Part shown: piece by piece, positions 37,201 through 44,054 of the stretch
Layout: each line of letters starts with the position of its first letter
How positions within the stretch are numbered: the first letter of the stretch is position 1
Source of the DNA: Tessaracoccus antarcticus
GTDB taxonomy: Bacteria > Actinomycetota > Actinomycetes > Propionibacteriales > Propionibacteriaceae
Direction: 5' to 3'
DNA length: 64,000 nucleotides
NCBI RefSeq assembly: GCF_003688855.1
Contig: NZ_REFW01000002.1
Span: 620,001 to 684,000 of the forward strand
Position numbers and translations under genes: made by a program
Notes under the pieces: generated by a model
Told to the model about the DNA's origin: nothing
Databases searched by the model: none
What the model saw: only the letters and a program-made list of their open reading frames with translations

Positions 37201-38340
37201 GCCGCCCCCGCAGCCACGTACCCGCACACGCTGACGTTCAACCTCGGCAAGGAGGTTGACCTCAGCCAGATTGTGTGGACCCCGCGCCAGAGCAGCGACA
37301 ACGGTCAGGTCAAGACCATGAGCGTCGAGTTCAGCACCGACGGCACGGCGTGGACAGGTGCGCAGGAAGTGACACTCAACGCCGGTCGTGGCTCCACCGC
37401 CATTGCCGTGGATGCCATGGTCACTCACGTGCGGATCACGGCCACGGCACCGCAGGAGGCGGGAAGCCTCTTCGCCACCGCCGGTGAGGTGCAGTTCCGC
37501 GGGCTGAGCGAGGGCCAGGTGGCGCCCGATGGTCCCGCCTCGGTCGTTGCCGGGACGTGGACTCCTCCCGCCGAGTGCGGGACTGACCCCAACCCCAACG
37601 CGACGGTCACCGTCACCCCGACGGTCACTGTCACGCCCACCATCACGGTGACGCCCACCATCACGGTGACGCCGACGACCACGGTCACGGCCACTGCGAC
37701 GGCGACCGCCACCGCGACGGTCACGTCGACGCCCACCACCACGGTGACGCCGACGACCACGGTCACGGCCACTGCGACGGCGACCGCCACCGCGACGGTC
37801 ACGTCGACGCCCACCACCACGGTGACGCCGACGACCACGGTCACGGCAACGGCGACCTCAACCGTCAGGCCCACGGTGAAGCCGACTGTTGCGCCCTCGT
37901 CAAGCACCACGAGCACACCCGCCAAGGACGTCTACTCCACACCGGGGTACCACACGGTCAACGGCCGCAAGTGGTTCACGAAGTGCGAGCCCTACTCGCA
38001 GACGATGCGATGCCGCACGGACATCTGGGCCACCCAGGTCCAGAACGTCGGCGGCACGTTCGTCTCGAAGACCGGCTGGCATTTCAACAACCTGACGTAC
38101 CTGGAGTCGTCGCGCGCCCTGTGGGCCAACAACCCGCTGGGTAGGGCCGGCAGCTGGACTGCGCTCGACGGTCGTCAGTGGCGCACGGAGTGCGACACCG
38201 CGGTCACCGGTCGCAACGGCTGCCGCAGCTTCATCTGGACGCCGAACACGGTTGTCCCCGTCAGGAACGCCAACGGGACCTACCGCTACGAACTGGATGA
38301 TCTCTGGGTGTTCAACAACATCGTGCGCTTTTCCAACTGA
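34282..38340 (+). CDS. Secreted GH20 beta-N-acetylhexosaminidase
   Basis: A 1352-residue exported protein. The signal peptide covers residues 1 to about 36 (cut near TSQAA). A first F5/8-type C (discoidin/CBM32) domain covers about 37-185, followed by a GH20b domain. The GH20 catalytic barrel begins PRFQHRGIQVD, with the Asp517-Glu518 pair in FHMGGDES. Then come a PKD-like segment (DFGDGSAA...GTAGSYDVTVTLSDG), a linker domain, a second F5/8 domain (ASSEAPNEGAPNG...DGNPATFWHSKW), a Thr-rich repeat linker and a duplicated cysteine domain at the C-terminus. GH20 enzymes remove terminal GlcNAc or GalNAc from chitin oligomers or host glycans. No LPXTG motif or S-layer domain is seen. The ATG follows AAGG by seven bases; an upstream frame extension has no signal peptide. 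Confidence 0.92.
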   Translation: MRLHMTSRVVALMSAVALVVTGLVTTLAPTTSQAAPGVNVALASAGAVVSASGDESATQWRFSLATDGDPGTRWSSNTADDAWLQVKLAKATNIDHVTILWEVACAAKYKVQVSHDGTAWTDATTEIPNSPCAPTLTHTLNPATAGTPWQYVRMQGIDRTPINGTKYGMSLYEFQVWDGPEAAVVDSNVSLVPLPQELAVLDTEAAFVLNADTTIEAAGDAVVVANVLAERWRVSTGFPLRVVTSATANSIRLVLDTDYAELSTPSVGEGYSLQVRSTGAVITAKAAHGLHNGVQTLRQLFPPMIESEVTVLRDWSAPAVDVKDAPRFQHRGIQVDSARSFVSVPELKNIIDTISSTKQDRLHLHLADDQGWRIEITNEGREAGDTIDYTNLVKISGQSAMLTDARGYKEEFGRTGFYTQQDYKDIVTYAADRFITVIPEIDVPGHTKAMLHALPELNGGKARPFPTVYGTVKEQNNGNVGESTLDVDNPKTFVAIKHIFGQIAEMTPGPYFHMGGDESHVTPHDDYVAFVQQTIAIVRGLGKSTIGWNEVAEAGLAPGDVVQYWVGSTDPTAKAIQAGAKVIVSKSDSSYLDMKYNAKTPIGLTWAGQGDVDKYYNWNPRTVVPIAEEDDILGVEAPLWSETHRGGKQNEFLIFPRAVSHAEIGWSQQSQRNVNDFMKRLNAVGPRLLAMESNFYDGPLVAWGTDLAALSSQARTKASHRIEVAHFAAPGTKVSADGRTVAVDAVNDADGTSKSALAGPLTATIDFGDGSAAAEATFVTDNPRGVVSSGSLYRIGADHTYGTAGSYDVTVTLSDGRVGTAKVTVTGDYVVPVTAAVDDCQVPSMVLGATTARDDSRVGVTLAGLTPHEFLDILWDGTRIGSVVSDEAGKAFFSHYVAYQSIKGDHLLRVKDSAGRFVEKILTVDSQTTPPPGIAVTGVTAQASSEAPNEGAPNGVATALVDGNPATFWHSKWAAPAATYPHTLTFNLGKEVDLSQIVWTPRQSSDNGQVKTMSVEFSTDGTAWTGAQEVTLNAGRGSTAIAVDAMVTHVRITATAPQEAGSLFATAGEVQFRGLSEGQVAPDGPASVVAGTWTPPAECGTDPNPNATVTVTPTVTVTPTITVTPTITVTPTTTVTATATATATATVTSTPTTTVTPTTTVTATATATATATVTSTPTTTVTPTTTVTATATSTVRPTVKPTVAPSSSTTSTPAKDVYSTPGYHTVNGRKWFTKCEPYSQTMRCRTDIWATQVQNVGGTFVSKTGWHFNNLTYLESSRALWANNPLGRAGSWTALDGRQWRTECDTAVTGRNGCRSFIWTPNTVVPVRNANGTYRYELDDLWVFNNIVRFSN
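37674..37849 (+). repeat. 78-bp tandem repeat coding a Thr/Ala/Val-rich linker
   Basis: The unit begins at 37674, 37752 and 37830: two full copies and one partial copy, each starting GACGACCACGGTCACGG. It encodes a 26-residue unit of the type TTTVTATATA followed by TSTPTTTVTP. Related shorter TVTPT units precede it from about 37600. It lies in frame, so copy number change would only alter linker length. Confidence 0.93.
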
Positions 38341-38352
38341 GCACACGACACA

Positions 38353-38393
38353 CACGAGGGGCCGGCTTCCATCATGGAGGCCGGCCCCTCGTG
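38353..38393. terminator. Long hairpin between the converging hexosaminidase and sepH genes
   Basis: A 14-bp perfect stem CACGAGGGGCCGGC/GCCGGCCCCTCGTG is extended by four more pairs (one G-T) to a five-base loop. No T tract follows on either strand, so termination is inferred from the position between convergent genes. Confidence 0.6.
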
Positions 38394-38543
38394 CTGTACG
38401 AGGAGTTGTCTCGTGTCGGCCGAGGGCCACAAGTTCCTGAGACACAGCAGCATCCCGCGAGGTGGGGGAGGTCATGCAGGAGGTCTGTCGGCAGGCCTAC
38501 GCCCTCGACGTGCCGCAGTGTGTCCCACACTGCGGCACCGGGC

Positions 38544-39668
38544 TCAGCTGCGGCCGGGCCCGCCGAACATGATCTCGTCCCAGCTCGGGATACTGGCGCG
38601 CTTGCGGGCAGGCTTGCGCTTGGGGGCCGCAGGGGCGACGTCGGGCACCAGCGGATCCTGCTCCGCAGCCTCCGGTGTCGGCTCGGGGCGCGCGGCCCCC
38701 GGCTGAGCGGGGCTGTCGGCCGGTCCGCCGTCAGCGGCAGCTTCGTCTGCCGCATGTGTGTCCTGACCCTGCGCCTCCACGACCGCTGCGCTCGCGTCCT
38801 TCAGGTCGTCGGCCTCGAGGTCGGGATGTTCCGACAGGTCGTCGGCGACCGACTCACCCGATGCGGCAGTATCGACCGCCGCATCCTCGGTGTGAGCATC
38901 TGGCGAGGGTGTCTCCTCAGAAGTCCCAGAGGTCGCCTGGGCAAGCGCAGGCGCTGCAGGTTCATCAGTGGCAGCGGCGGTATCGCCGGATTCCTCGACG
39001 TCGTCCTCGAGACCCAGATAGATCCGGACGGAGTCCTCGCTGACGCCGCTGAGCATGTCGTAGAGCTCATCGAGTTCGGAGGTGTGCGCGGATCCCTCAT
39101 ACGGGGAGTCGAACTGGGGGACGTCATCCCCGGGGGTTCCGGTACCAGTCGTGACGAAGGTGGGATCCTCCGATATTGCCCGCACCAGCGCCAACTCGTC
39201 GTGGAAGTCGATGGTGTTCTCGTTGTCCGGGTCACCCTGGCTTCCGGGCGGCTCCTCACCGATCATCCACCGGGCGTCGGAGTTGTCGGCGACGCTGAAG
39301 CGGCTTTTCGAATCGAAAATGAACTCGGCCGCCCGCGATGCCGCCTGGTCGTCAAGGAGCCCCACGAGCCGCCATTTCAGGTCGTTCTGGCGCCATGAGT
39401 CCCATTCGACGATGTCGGCGTCCAGACCACGCGCCTGAAGGCGCTCACTGATGAGCTCCCCGAGACGTCGGTGGCCGGAGCCGTCGCCACGGCGGCGGAC
39501 GCTGGACGCGAGGGCTGTGCGTGTCATGTGTGCACGCTCCGCCATCACAGGTATCGCGAAACCGGCAATGCGGTCGACGTTCACCCCTGCCTCGGCCGCC
39601 ACCTCTGGGATGGAGGCACCAGCCCGGAGGCGCGCCTGGATCTCGCGCGGGCTCATTCCACTGTTCAT
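38544..39668 (-). CDS. sepH: SepH-like cell division regulator (DUF3071), short N-terminus
   Basis: A 374-residue protein. The DUF3071 helix-turn-helix part is clear: SPREIQARLRAGASIPEVA, then IPVMAERAHM and WDSWRQNDLKWRLV. A long acidic disordered region follows, and a basic end (PKRKPARKRASIPSWDEIMFG) typical of SepH, which binds FtsZ and promotes Z-ring assembly. Compared with Streptomyces SepH as I recall it, the first 55-60 residues (the beta-rich start of DUF3071) are missing: the ATG with GAGG five bases upstream begins directly at the helix-turn-helix. An in-frame ATG 26 codons upstream adds no recognisable SepH sequence. Confidence 0.82.
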   Translation of the reverse strand: MNSGMSPREIQARLRAGASIPEVAAEAGVNVDRIAGFAIPVMAERAHMTRTALASSVRRRGDGSGHRRLGELISERLQARGLDADIVEWDSWRQNDLKWRLVGLLDDQAASRAAEFIFDSKSRFSVADNSDARWMIGEEPPGSQGDPDNENTIDFHDELALVRAISEDPTFVTTGTGTPGDDVPQFDSPYEGSAHTSELDELYDMLSGVSEDSVRIYLGLEDDVEESGDTAAATDEPAAPALAQATSGTSEETPSPDAHTEDAAVDTAASGESVADDLSEHPDLEADDLKDASAAVVEAQGQDTHAADEAAADGGPADSPAQPGAARPEPTPEAAEQDPLVPDVAPAAPKRKPARKRASIPSWDEIMFGGPGRS

Positions 39669-39783
39669 TCTCACCTCTACCTGGAAGCTTGCTGGCGCCC
39701 AACCTATCAGCGGATCGTGCCCCCCATGAGACGTGCCCCGTCGCATCCGGATGTTCGCGTCATGGACATTGACGAGCTACCAC

Positions 39784-39811
39784 TTGCGTGTACGCAGGAA
39801 TGTGGTACACA
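39784..39811 (+). promoter_or_regulatory. Candidate promoter of the DUF4193 gene
   Basis: TTGCGT and TACACA are spaced by 16 bases. An inverted pair GTGTAC/GTACAC lies across the spacer and the -10, which could be an operator. The -10 match is weak. Confidence 0.35.
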
Positions 39812-39868
39812 TACCCCGATCAAGTCGGCTGGGTACGACATGGTGTGGGCCAGAGAAAGGACCGGCGG

Positions 39869-40165
39869 ATGGCTACTGACTACGACGCCCCGCGCAAGAA
39901 CGACGAGGAAACGAACGAGGATTCGCTCGAAGAACTCAAGTCGCGGCGCAATGACAAGAATTCCGGCAAGGTGGACGAGGACGAGGTCGAAGCGGCCGAA
40001 TCGTTCGAACTACCTGGCGCGGACCTCTCGCACGAAGAGTTGACGGTTCGTGTCCTGCCCAAGCAGGCGAACGAGTTCACCTGCGCATCCTGTTTTCTCG
40101 TGAAGGCAACCAGCCAACTCGCGGAGACCAAGAACGGCCAGGGGTACTGCATCGACTGCGTGTGA
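39869..40165 (+). CDS. DUF4193 family protein
   Basis: A 98-residue acidic protein with the DUF4193 pattern: a charged, disordered first half (DYDAPRKNDEETNEDSLEEL) and a C-terminal zinc ribbon formed by CASC and CIDC. The family is restricted to Actinobacteria and usually lies next to DUF3093 and dut, as here; the function is unknown. The ATG follows AAAGG by eight to nine bases. A bidirectional terminator follows. Confidence 0.9.
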   Translation: MATDYDAPRKNDEETNEDSLEELKSRRNDKNSGKVDEDEVEAAESFELPGADLSHEELTVRVLPKQANEFTCASCFLVKATSQLAETKNGQGYCIDCV

Positions 40166-40177
40166 GACGACACACGA

Positions 40178-40215
40178 GGGGGCGGGAACGGATCACATCC
40201 GTTCCCGCCCCCTTT
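40178..40215. terminator. Bidirectional terminator between the DUF4193 and DUF4235 genes
   Basis: Perfect 16-bp stem (left arm 40178-40193, right arm 40197-40212, starting GGGGGCGGGAACGGAT) with a three-base loop, then TTT. It sits between two convergent genes. Confidence 0.88.
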
Positions 40216-40222
40216 CGTGTTG

Positions 40223-40525
40223 TCACTTCTTGGACAGGTCCAGCTTGTTGACGAGCCCGCCGGGAGCCTTCTGCCCCATGTTGGAGATCCACCGACGCTG
40301 CATGAAGCGGTTCATCGCCAGTTGCGCCATGCCGACTCCAAGGCCGCTCGATGCAGCCCAGATCAGGGCCATTGTCAGCGGAGTGTCGGGATCATTGGGA
40401 TCGGGCGGCGTGTCGCCGGTGCTGAGCTCCCACACCTTCGTCACCACCTTCTGAGCGACCAACGTGGTCACCGCACCCAGGACTCCCGCGTACACCTTCC
40501 ACAACACCTTCTCGGACATACCCAT
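40223..40525 (-). CDS. DUF4235 membrane-associated protein
   Basis: A 100-residue protein matching DUF4235: an N-terminal segment SEKVLWKVYAGVLGAVTTLV that is membrane-inserting, a polar middle with DPNDPDTP, a second hydrophobic helix (MALIWAASSGLGVGMAQLA) and a basic end. The function is unknown. GAGG lies seven bases before the chosen ATG. It converges on DUF4193 and diverges from DUF3093. Confidence 0.82.
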   Translation of the reverse strand: MGMSEKVLWKVYAGVLGAVTTLVAQKVVTKVWELSTGDTPPDPNDPDTPLTMALIWAASSGLGVGMAQLAMNRFMQRRWISNMGQKAPGGLVNKLDLSKK

Positions 40526-40577
40526 TGGTTGGCCTCTTTCCTTGTAGACGCGTTTCATTATGCTTCACACCCCGGAC

Positions 40578-40592
40578 TAGATTGGTGGGATG
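40578..40592 (+). promoter_or_regulatory. Leaderless -10 of the DUF3093 gene
   Basis: TAGATT ends six bases before the ATG. The GGTGGG between them is too close to act as a ribosome site. Confidence 0.5.
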
Positions 40593-41042
40593 ACCTATGT
40601 CGAGCGCCTTCGGGTGCCCTCCTGGTGGTGGCTCGTGGCCGCGCTGCTCGTGGCCAGCGTCGCCATGGCGATCCTCGCCTACGTCCCATGGCAGCAGGGT
40701 GTGGTGATCGTGGGCCTGTTCGGGCTCGCCGTTGCGGTCGTCGTCTTCTCCTACGGTCACACGGCCGTCAGTGTCGTCGATGGGGTGCTCCACGTGGGGC
40801 GCTACACACTTGAGGGCCGCTGGATCGCCGGTGTCGAGCCGCTGGACCGCGACGAGAGCGCGCATGCCATGGCGGCCGGCGCCAACCCACGCGACTTCCT
40901 CGTGACACGGCCCTACATCACGGACCTGGTGCGCATCCGGCTGAACGACGCCGCCGACCCGCATCCGCACTGGCTCATCAGCAGTCGTCGGCCCCAGGAG
41001 TTCGCCGCCGCCGTCGAAGCCATCAGCGTGGGCTCGGCATGA
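40590..41042 (+). CDS. DUF3093 membrane protein
   Basis: A 150-residue protein with two N-terminal transmembrane helices (WWWLVAALLVASVAMAILAY and VVIVGLFGLAVAVVVFSYG), then a cytosolic PH-like part with VDGVLHVGRY, DFLVTRPYI and PHPHWLISSRRP. This is the DUF3093 family, of unknown function, almost always upstream of dut in Actinobacteria. The dut gene starts inside its stop (ATGA), so the two are translated together. Confidence 0.9.
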   Translation: MTYVERLRVPSWWWLVAALLVASVAMAILAYVPWQQGVVIVGLFGLAVAVVVFSYGHTAVSVVDGVLHVGRYTLEGRWIAGVEPLDRDESAHAMAAGANPRDFLVTRPYITDLVRIRLNDAADPHPHWLISSRRPQEFAAAVEAISVGSA

Positions 41043-41491
41043 GGATCCCCGTGATGCTGGAGGCCGGGCTGTCAGCGCCGTCCTACGCACGGCAGGGCGA
41101 TGCGGGGGCAGACCTTCGGTGCACCGCCGACGTCCGCCTCGAGCCGGGGGAGCGCGCGCTCGTGGGCACGGGCGTCAGGGTTGCGTTGCCGCAGGGCACG
41201 GTGGGGCTCGTCACGCCGCGCTCCGGACTGGCGGCCCGCCGGGGGCTGGGTATCGTGAACGCCCCCGGTGTCATCGACTCGGGATATCGGGGCGAGATCC
41301 TGGTGTGTCTCATCAATCACGATCCGGCCGAGGCAATCGCCCTGTCGGCGGGTGACCGCGTGGCCCAACTGGTGGTGGTGCCATGCATCACTGCGCAGTT
41401 CGAGGCGGTGCGCTCCCTCGATGAGACGGATCGTGGTTCGGGTGGTTATGGTTCTACTGGCGTGGGTATTGACACGTCTGAGGTCAACTGA
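41039..41491 (+). CDS. dut: dUTP pyrophosphatase
   Basis: A 150-residue trimeric dUTPase that makes dUMP for thymidylate synthesis and keeps uracil out of DNA. The conserved motifs are DAGADLR (motif 1), PRSGLAARRGL (2), GVIDSGYRGEI (3), GDRVAQLVVVP (4) and RGSGGYGSTG (5, the P-loop-like closing tail). It is complete at normal length and overlaps DUF3093 by four bases. Confidence 0.96.
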   Translation: MRIPVMLEAGLSAPSYARQGDAGADLRCTADVRLEPGERALVGTGVRVALPQGTVGLVTPRSGLAARRGLGIVNAPGVIDSGYRGEILVCLINHDPAEAIALSAGDRVAQLVVVPCITAQFEAVRSLDETDRGSGGYGSTGVGIDTSEVN

Positions 41492-41505
41492 GAGAGGCTG
41501 CAACC

Positions 41506-42183
41506 GTGGATGTCGGACGCACGAAGGACGTCGACGCAGAAGTCGACGACGTGACCGAGGAGCTGGTCGGGGAATCCGCCGGCGACGAGGCGGCCACCTG
41601 GGATGCCTGGGACGCTGCCTTCGATCGCGAGGAGGGCCCGTTCGACGTCGCGGAGGTCGATCTCGACGCCGATGAGGTCAAGCGCCTCGATCTTGGCACT
41701 CTCGTCATCACCCCCTTTGACAAGATGAACCTCCAACTTCAGGTGGACAAGGCCAAGGAGAAGGTGCAGGCGCTGCTCATCTCCGACGGCACCTCCGCCA
41801 TGGAGGTTGCCGTGTTTGCCGGCCCCACCAGATCGTCGATGCTGGGTGAGATCCGTGAGGAGATCATCAAGGCCACAGAAGAAGCCGACGGCAAGGTCGA
41901 ACTGGTCCAGGGCCCCTTCGGGGCAGAGCTGCGCCGCCGCCTCCCGGTGACAACCCCCGATGGCAAGCCCGCCACGCATCTGTCGCGGACCTGGCTGTGC
42001 CAGGGGCCCGGGTGGGTGCTCCGAGGTGTCGTCATGGGCAAGGCGGCTCTCGAACCGGACAACCAGGACGCCGACCTGGCCATGTGGGAATTCTTCACCA
42101 ACCTCGTGGTGCGCCGAGGCCCGGAGCCGGCGGTTCCCGGCAGCGTGCTCCTCATGGAGATTCCGCAATTGGACGAGAAATGA
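41506..42183 (+). CDS. DUF3710 family protein
   Basis: A 225-residue soluble protein. After an acidic N-terminus (VDDVTEELVGESAG) it shows the DUF3710 core (GPFDVAEVD, LDLGTLVITP, LLISDGTSAMEVAVFAGP, GPGWVLRGV). It is actinobacterial and of unknown function. The start is GTG behind GAGAGG. The OB-fold gene begins in its stop codon (ATGA). It is part of the conserved dut block. Confidence 0.88.
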   Translation: MDVGRTKDVDAEVDDVTEELVGESAGDEAATWDAWDAAFDREEGPFDVAEVDLDADEVKRLDLGTLVITPFDKMNLQLQVDKAKEKVQALLISDGTSAMEVAVFAGPTRSSMLGEIREEIIKATEEADGKVELVQGPFGAELRRRLPVTTPDGKPATHLSRTWLCQGPGWVLRGVVMGKAALEPDNQDADLAMWEFFTNLVVRRGPEPAVPGSVLLMEIPQLDEK

Positions 42184-42548
42184 CCGACCAGCAGCGCAAG
42201 CGTCGAACGGTGGGGGAGCGCTTCCGGCGCTTCCTCTCCACGGCGGAACAACTGGAGGCAGAGGACCTTGCCGACCAGGCCCGCGAGGCGGGTGCCGTGC
42301 CGTTGAGTGAGTGCGCATCCCGTCAAAAGGTGACAGTGCGGGGCACCATCACGTCGGTGACCGCATCCAACACCTCGTGGCTCGAGGCCGACCTCACCGA
42401 CGGCACCGGCACCGTGAGCCTGATCTGGATGGGCCGTCGACGGCTGGAATGCATCATCCCGGGTCGTCACGTCATCGTGTCGGGTCGGCTCACGGAGGAG
42501 GAGGGCCGCAGGGTCATCTTCAACCCCGAGTTCGAGGTCCTCTCCTAG
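42180..42548 (+). CDS. OB-fold nucleic-acid binding protein
   Basis: A 122-residue protein. The C-terminal 75 residues form an OB fold of the tRNA_anti/RecG-wedge type: KVTVRGTITSVTASN, LEADLTDGTGTVSLIWMGRR, GRHVIVSGRL and RRVIFNPEFEVL. The N-terminus is a basic helix (RKRRTVGERFRRFL). Proteins of this kind lie downstream of DUF3710 in many actinobacteria (Rv2694c type, from memory). The partner nucleic acid is unknown. Confidence 0.85.
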   Translation: MTDQQRKRRTVGERFRRFLSTAEQLEAEDLADQAREAGAVPLSECASRQKVTVRGTITSVTASNTSWLEADLTDGTGTVSLIWMGRRRLECIIPGRHVIVSGRLTEEEGRRVIFNPEFEVLS

Positions 42549-42605
42549 GAATTGCGTGACGCACGTTAAGACGACGGCGCGATCCGGGGAACTGGTCCGG
42601 GTCAG

Positions 42606-43271
42606 CTAGTCGTCGTCTGCGGTGAACATGGCCGCCAGTTCGGACTCAGCCTGCTGGCTGACGACGAACAGCAGCTCGTCCTCGCCCTCCAGCGCACCGT
42701 CGCGGTCCGGTACGAGGGGAACGCCGTCACGGATGATGGCCACGAGGACCGCATCCATGGGCAGCTCGATGTCACGAAGGCGGCGCCCGACGTAGGACGA
42801 GTCGGCTGGTAGCCGCATCTCGGACAGGTTCGTCGTCGACTTGTTGAAGGTGAACAGGCGCACCAGATCACCCGTGGCCACCGCCTCCTCGACGAGCGCT
42901 GACATGATCCGTGGCGTCGAGACCGCCACGTCGACGCCCCAGACGTCGTCGAACATCCACTCGTTCCCCGGATGGTTGACCCGACCCACGGTGCGGGGCA
43001 CCCCGAACTCCGTCTTGGCCAGCAGTGAATGCACCAGGTTGGCCTTGTCGTCGCCAGTGGCAGCAATACTGACGTCGCAGTTCTCCAGTTCCGCATCCTC
43101 GAGTGTCTGCAGTTCGCAGGCGTCTGCCTGGAACCACTCGGCACCCGGCACGGACTCCGGCTTGATGGAGTGCGGATCCCGTTCGATCAACAGCACCTGA
43201 TGGCCATTGGCAATCAGTTCACGGGCGATCGACCGCCCCACGTTGCCGGCACCGGCGATGGCGACTCTCAT
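42606..43271 (-). CDS. ceoC: TrkA-type K+ channel/uptake regulator, CeoC-like
   Basis: A 221-residue cytosolic protein. The RCK-N Rossmann domain starts MRVAIAGAGNVGRSIAREL and the C-terminal RCK-C/TrkA-C domain has LPADSSYVGRRLRDIELP and EDELLFVV. The nucleotide-binding GxGxxG is intact, with the acidic end of strand 2 in LIERD. TrkA proteins gate K+ uptake by binding NAD(H) or c-di-AMP. It lies eight bases after its paralogue, forming a two-gene operon as in mycobacterial ceoBC. No TrkH channel is in the window; the divergent permease may be the partner. Confidence 0.88.
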   Translation of the reverse strand: MRVAIAGAGNVGRSIARELIANGHQVLLIERDPHSIKPESVPGAEWFQADACELQTLEDAELENCDVSIAATGDDKANLVHSLLAKTEFGVPRTVGRVNHPGNEWMFDDVWGVDVAVSTPRIMSALVEEAVATGDLVRLFTFNKSTTNLSEMRLPADSSYVGRRLRDIELPMDAVLVAIIRDGVPLVPDRDGALEGEDELLFVVSQQAESELAAMFTADDD

Positions 43272-43279
43272 CTTTCCTC

Positions 43280-43942
43280 CTAATGCCTGGCTGGGGCGGT
43301 GGCGAACAGGGTTTCAATATCGGAGGTTCGGTCGGTCTCACAGCCGACGAAGATCATGTCGCCATCCTGGAACACGGTTTCACTGTCGGGGACCAGACCC
43401 TTGCCGACACGGACCATGAAGGGGATGGGGGCATGGGCGGCCGCGGACAACTCGCGGATGCGTCGTCCCACCCAGCCCTCGTGGACGAACACCTGCAGGA
43501 GGTGGACGTTGCCGGAGGCGTCGCGCCACACCGGCTCGCTGCCCTCCGGCAGCAGACGCCGCAGCACCTGCCCGACGGTCCACCTCACGGTGGCGACGGT
43601 GGGGATGCCGAGGCGCTCGTAGACGGCGGCGCGACCCTGGTCGTAGATCCGGGCCACGACGTTGTCAACGTGGTACCCCTCACGCACCACGCGGGCCGCG
43701 AGGATGTTGGAGTTGTCGCCGCTGGAGACCGCCGCGAAGCCGTCGGCCTGCCGTATCCCGGCCTCCTCCAGCACCTCGCGGTCGAAGCCCACGCCCTTGA
43801 CAGTGGTGCCCTGGAAGTCACTGCCGAGGCGGCGGAACGCTTCGGGGTTGACGTCCACGACGGCCACACTGTGACCACGCTTCTCGAGGCCGCGGGCGAG
43901 CATGGCGCCCACGCGGCCGCAGCCCATGATGACGATGTGCAC
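43280..43942 (-). CDS. ceoB: TrkA-type K+ channel/uptake regulator, CeoB-like
   Basis: A 220-residue paralogue of CeoC. The RCK-N domain starts VHIVIMGCGRVGAMLARGLE with VVDVNPEA at strand 2; the RCK-C domain has VGRRIRELSAAA and DGDMIFVGC. The start is GTG behind AGGAGG; the frame is open 21 codons upstream, without similarity. It probably pairs with CeoC as the two halves of an RCK ring. It diverges from the APC permease gene, with a 109-base region between. Confidence 0.88.
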   Translation of the reverse strand: MHIVIMGCGRVGAMLARGLEKRGHSVAVVDVNPEAFRRLGSDFQGTTVKGVGFDREVLEEAGIRQADGFAAVSSGDNSNILAARVVREGYHVDNVVARIYDQGRAAVYERLGIPTVATVRWTVGQVLRRLLPEGSEPVWRDASGNVHLLQVFVHEGWVGRRIRELSAAAHAPIPFMVRVGKGLVPDSETVFQDGDMIFVGCETDRTSDIETLFATAPARH

Positions 43943-44039
43943 GCGGGTTTCCTCCTCAGGGATTGACACAACAGACGCTATCGCACCCGGACGTCCCCGC
44001 GGCAAGGCGTCCTGTGTAGGAAATGCGGGGGGACAGGTC

Positions 44040-44054
44040 TACCGTAAGCGCGTG
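44040..44054 (+). promoter_or_regulatory. Leaderless -10 of the APC permease gene
   Basis: TACCGT ends six bases before GTG 44052, and no Shine-Dalgarno sequence is present. Confidence 0.45.

Noticed and set aside
34300-37428. A minus-strand open frame of more than 1000 codons opposite the hexosaminidase gene
   Set aside because: It mirrors the codon structure of the real gene in GC-rich DNA. Its composition (Val/Gly/His/Asp-rich, no domain) is that of an antisense shadow.
37600-37860. Regular repeats that could suggest a CRISPR array
   Set aside because: The units are contiguous, in frame and without spacers, inside a secreted protein gene.
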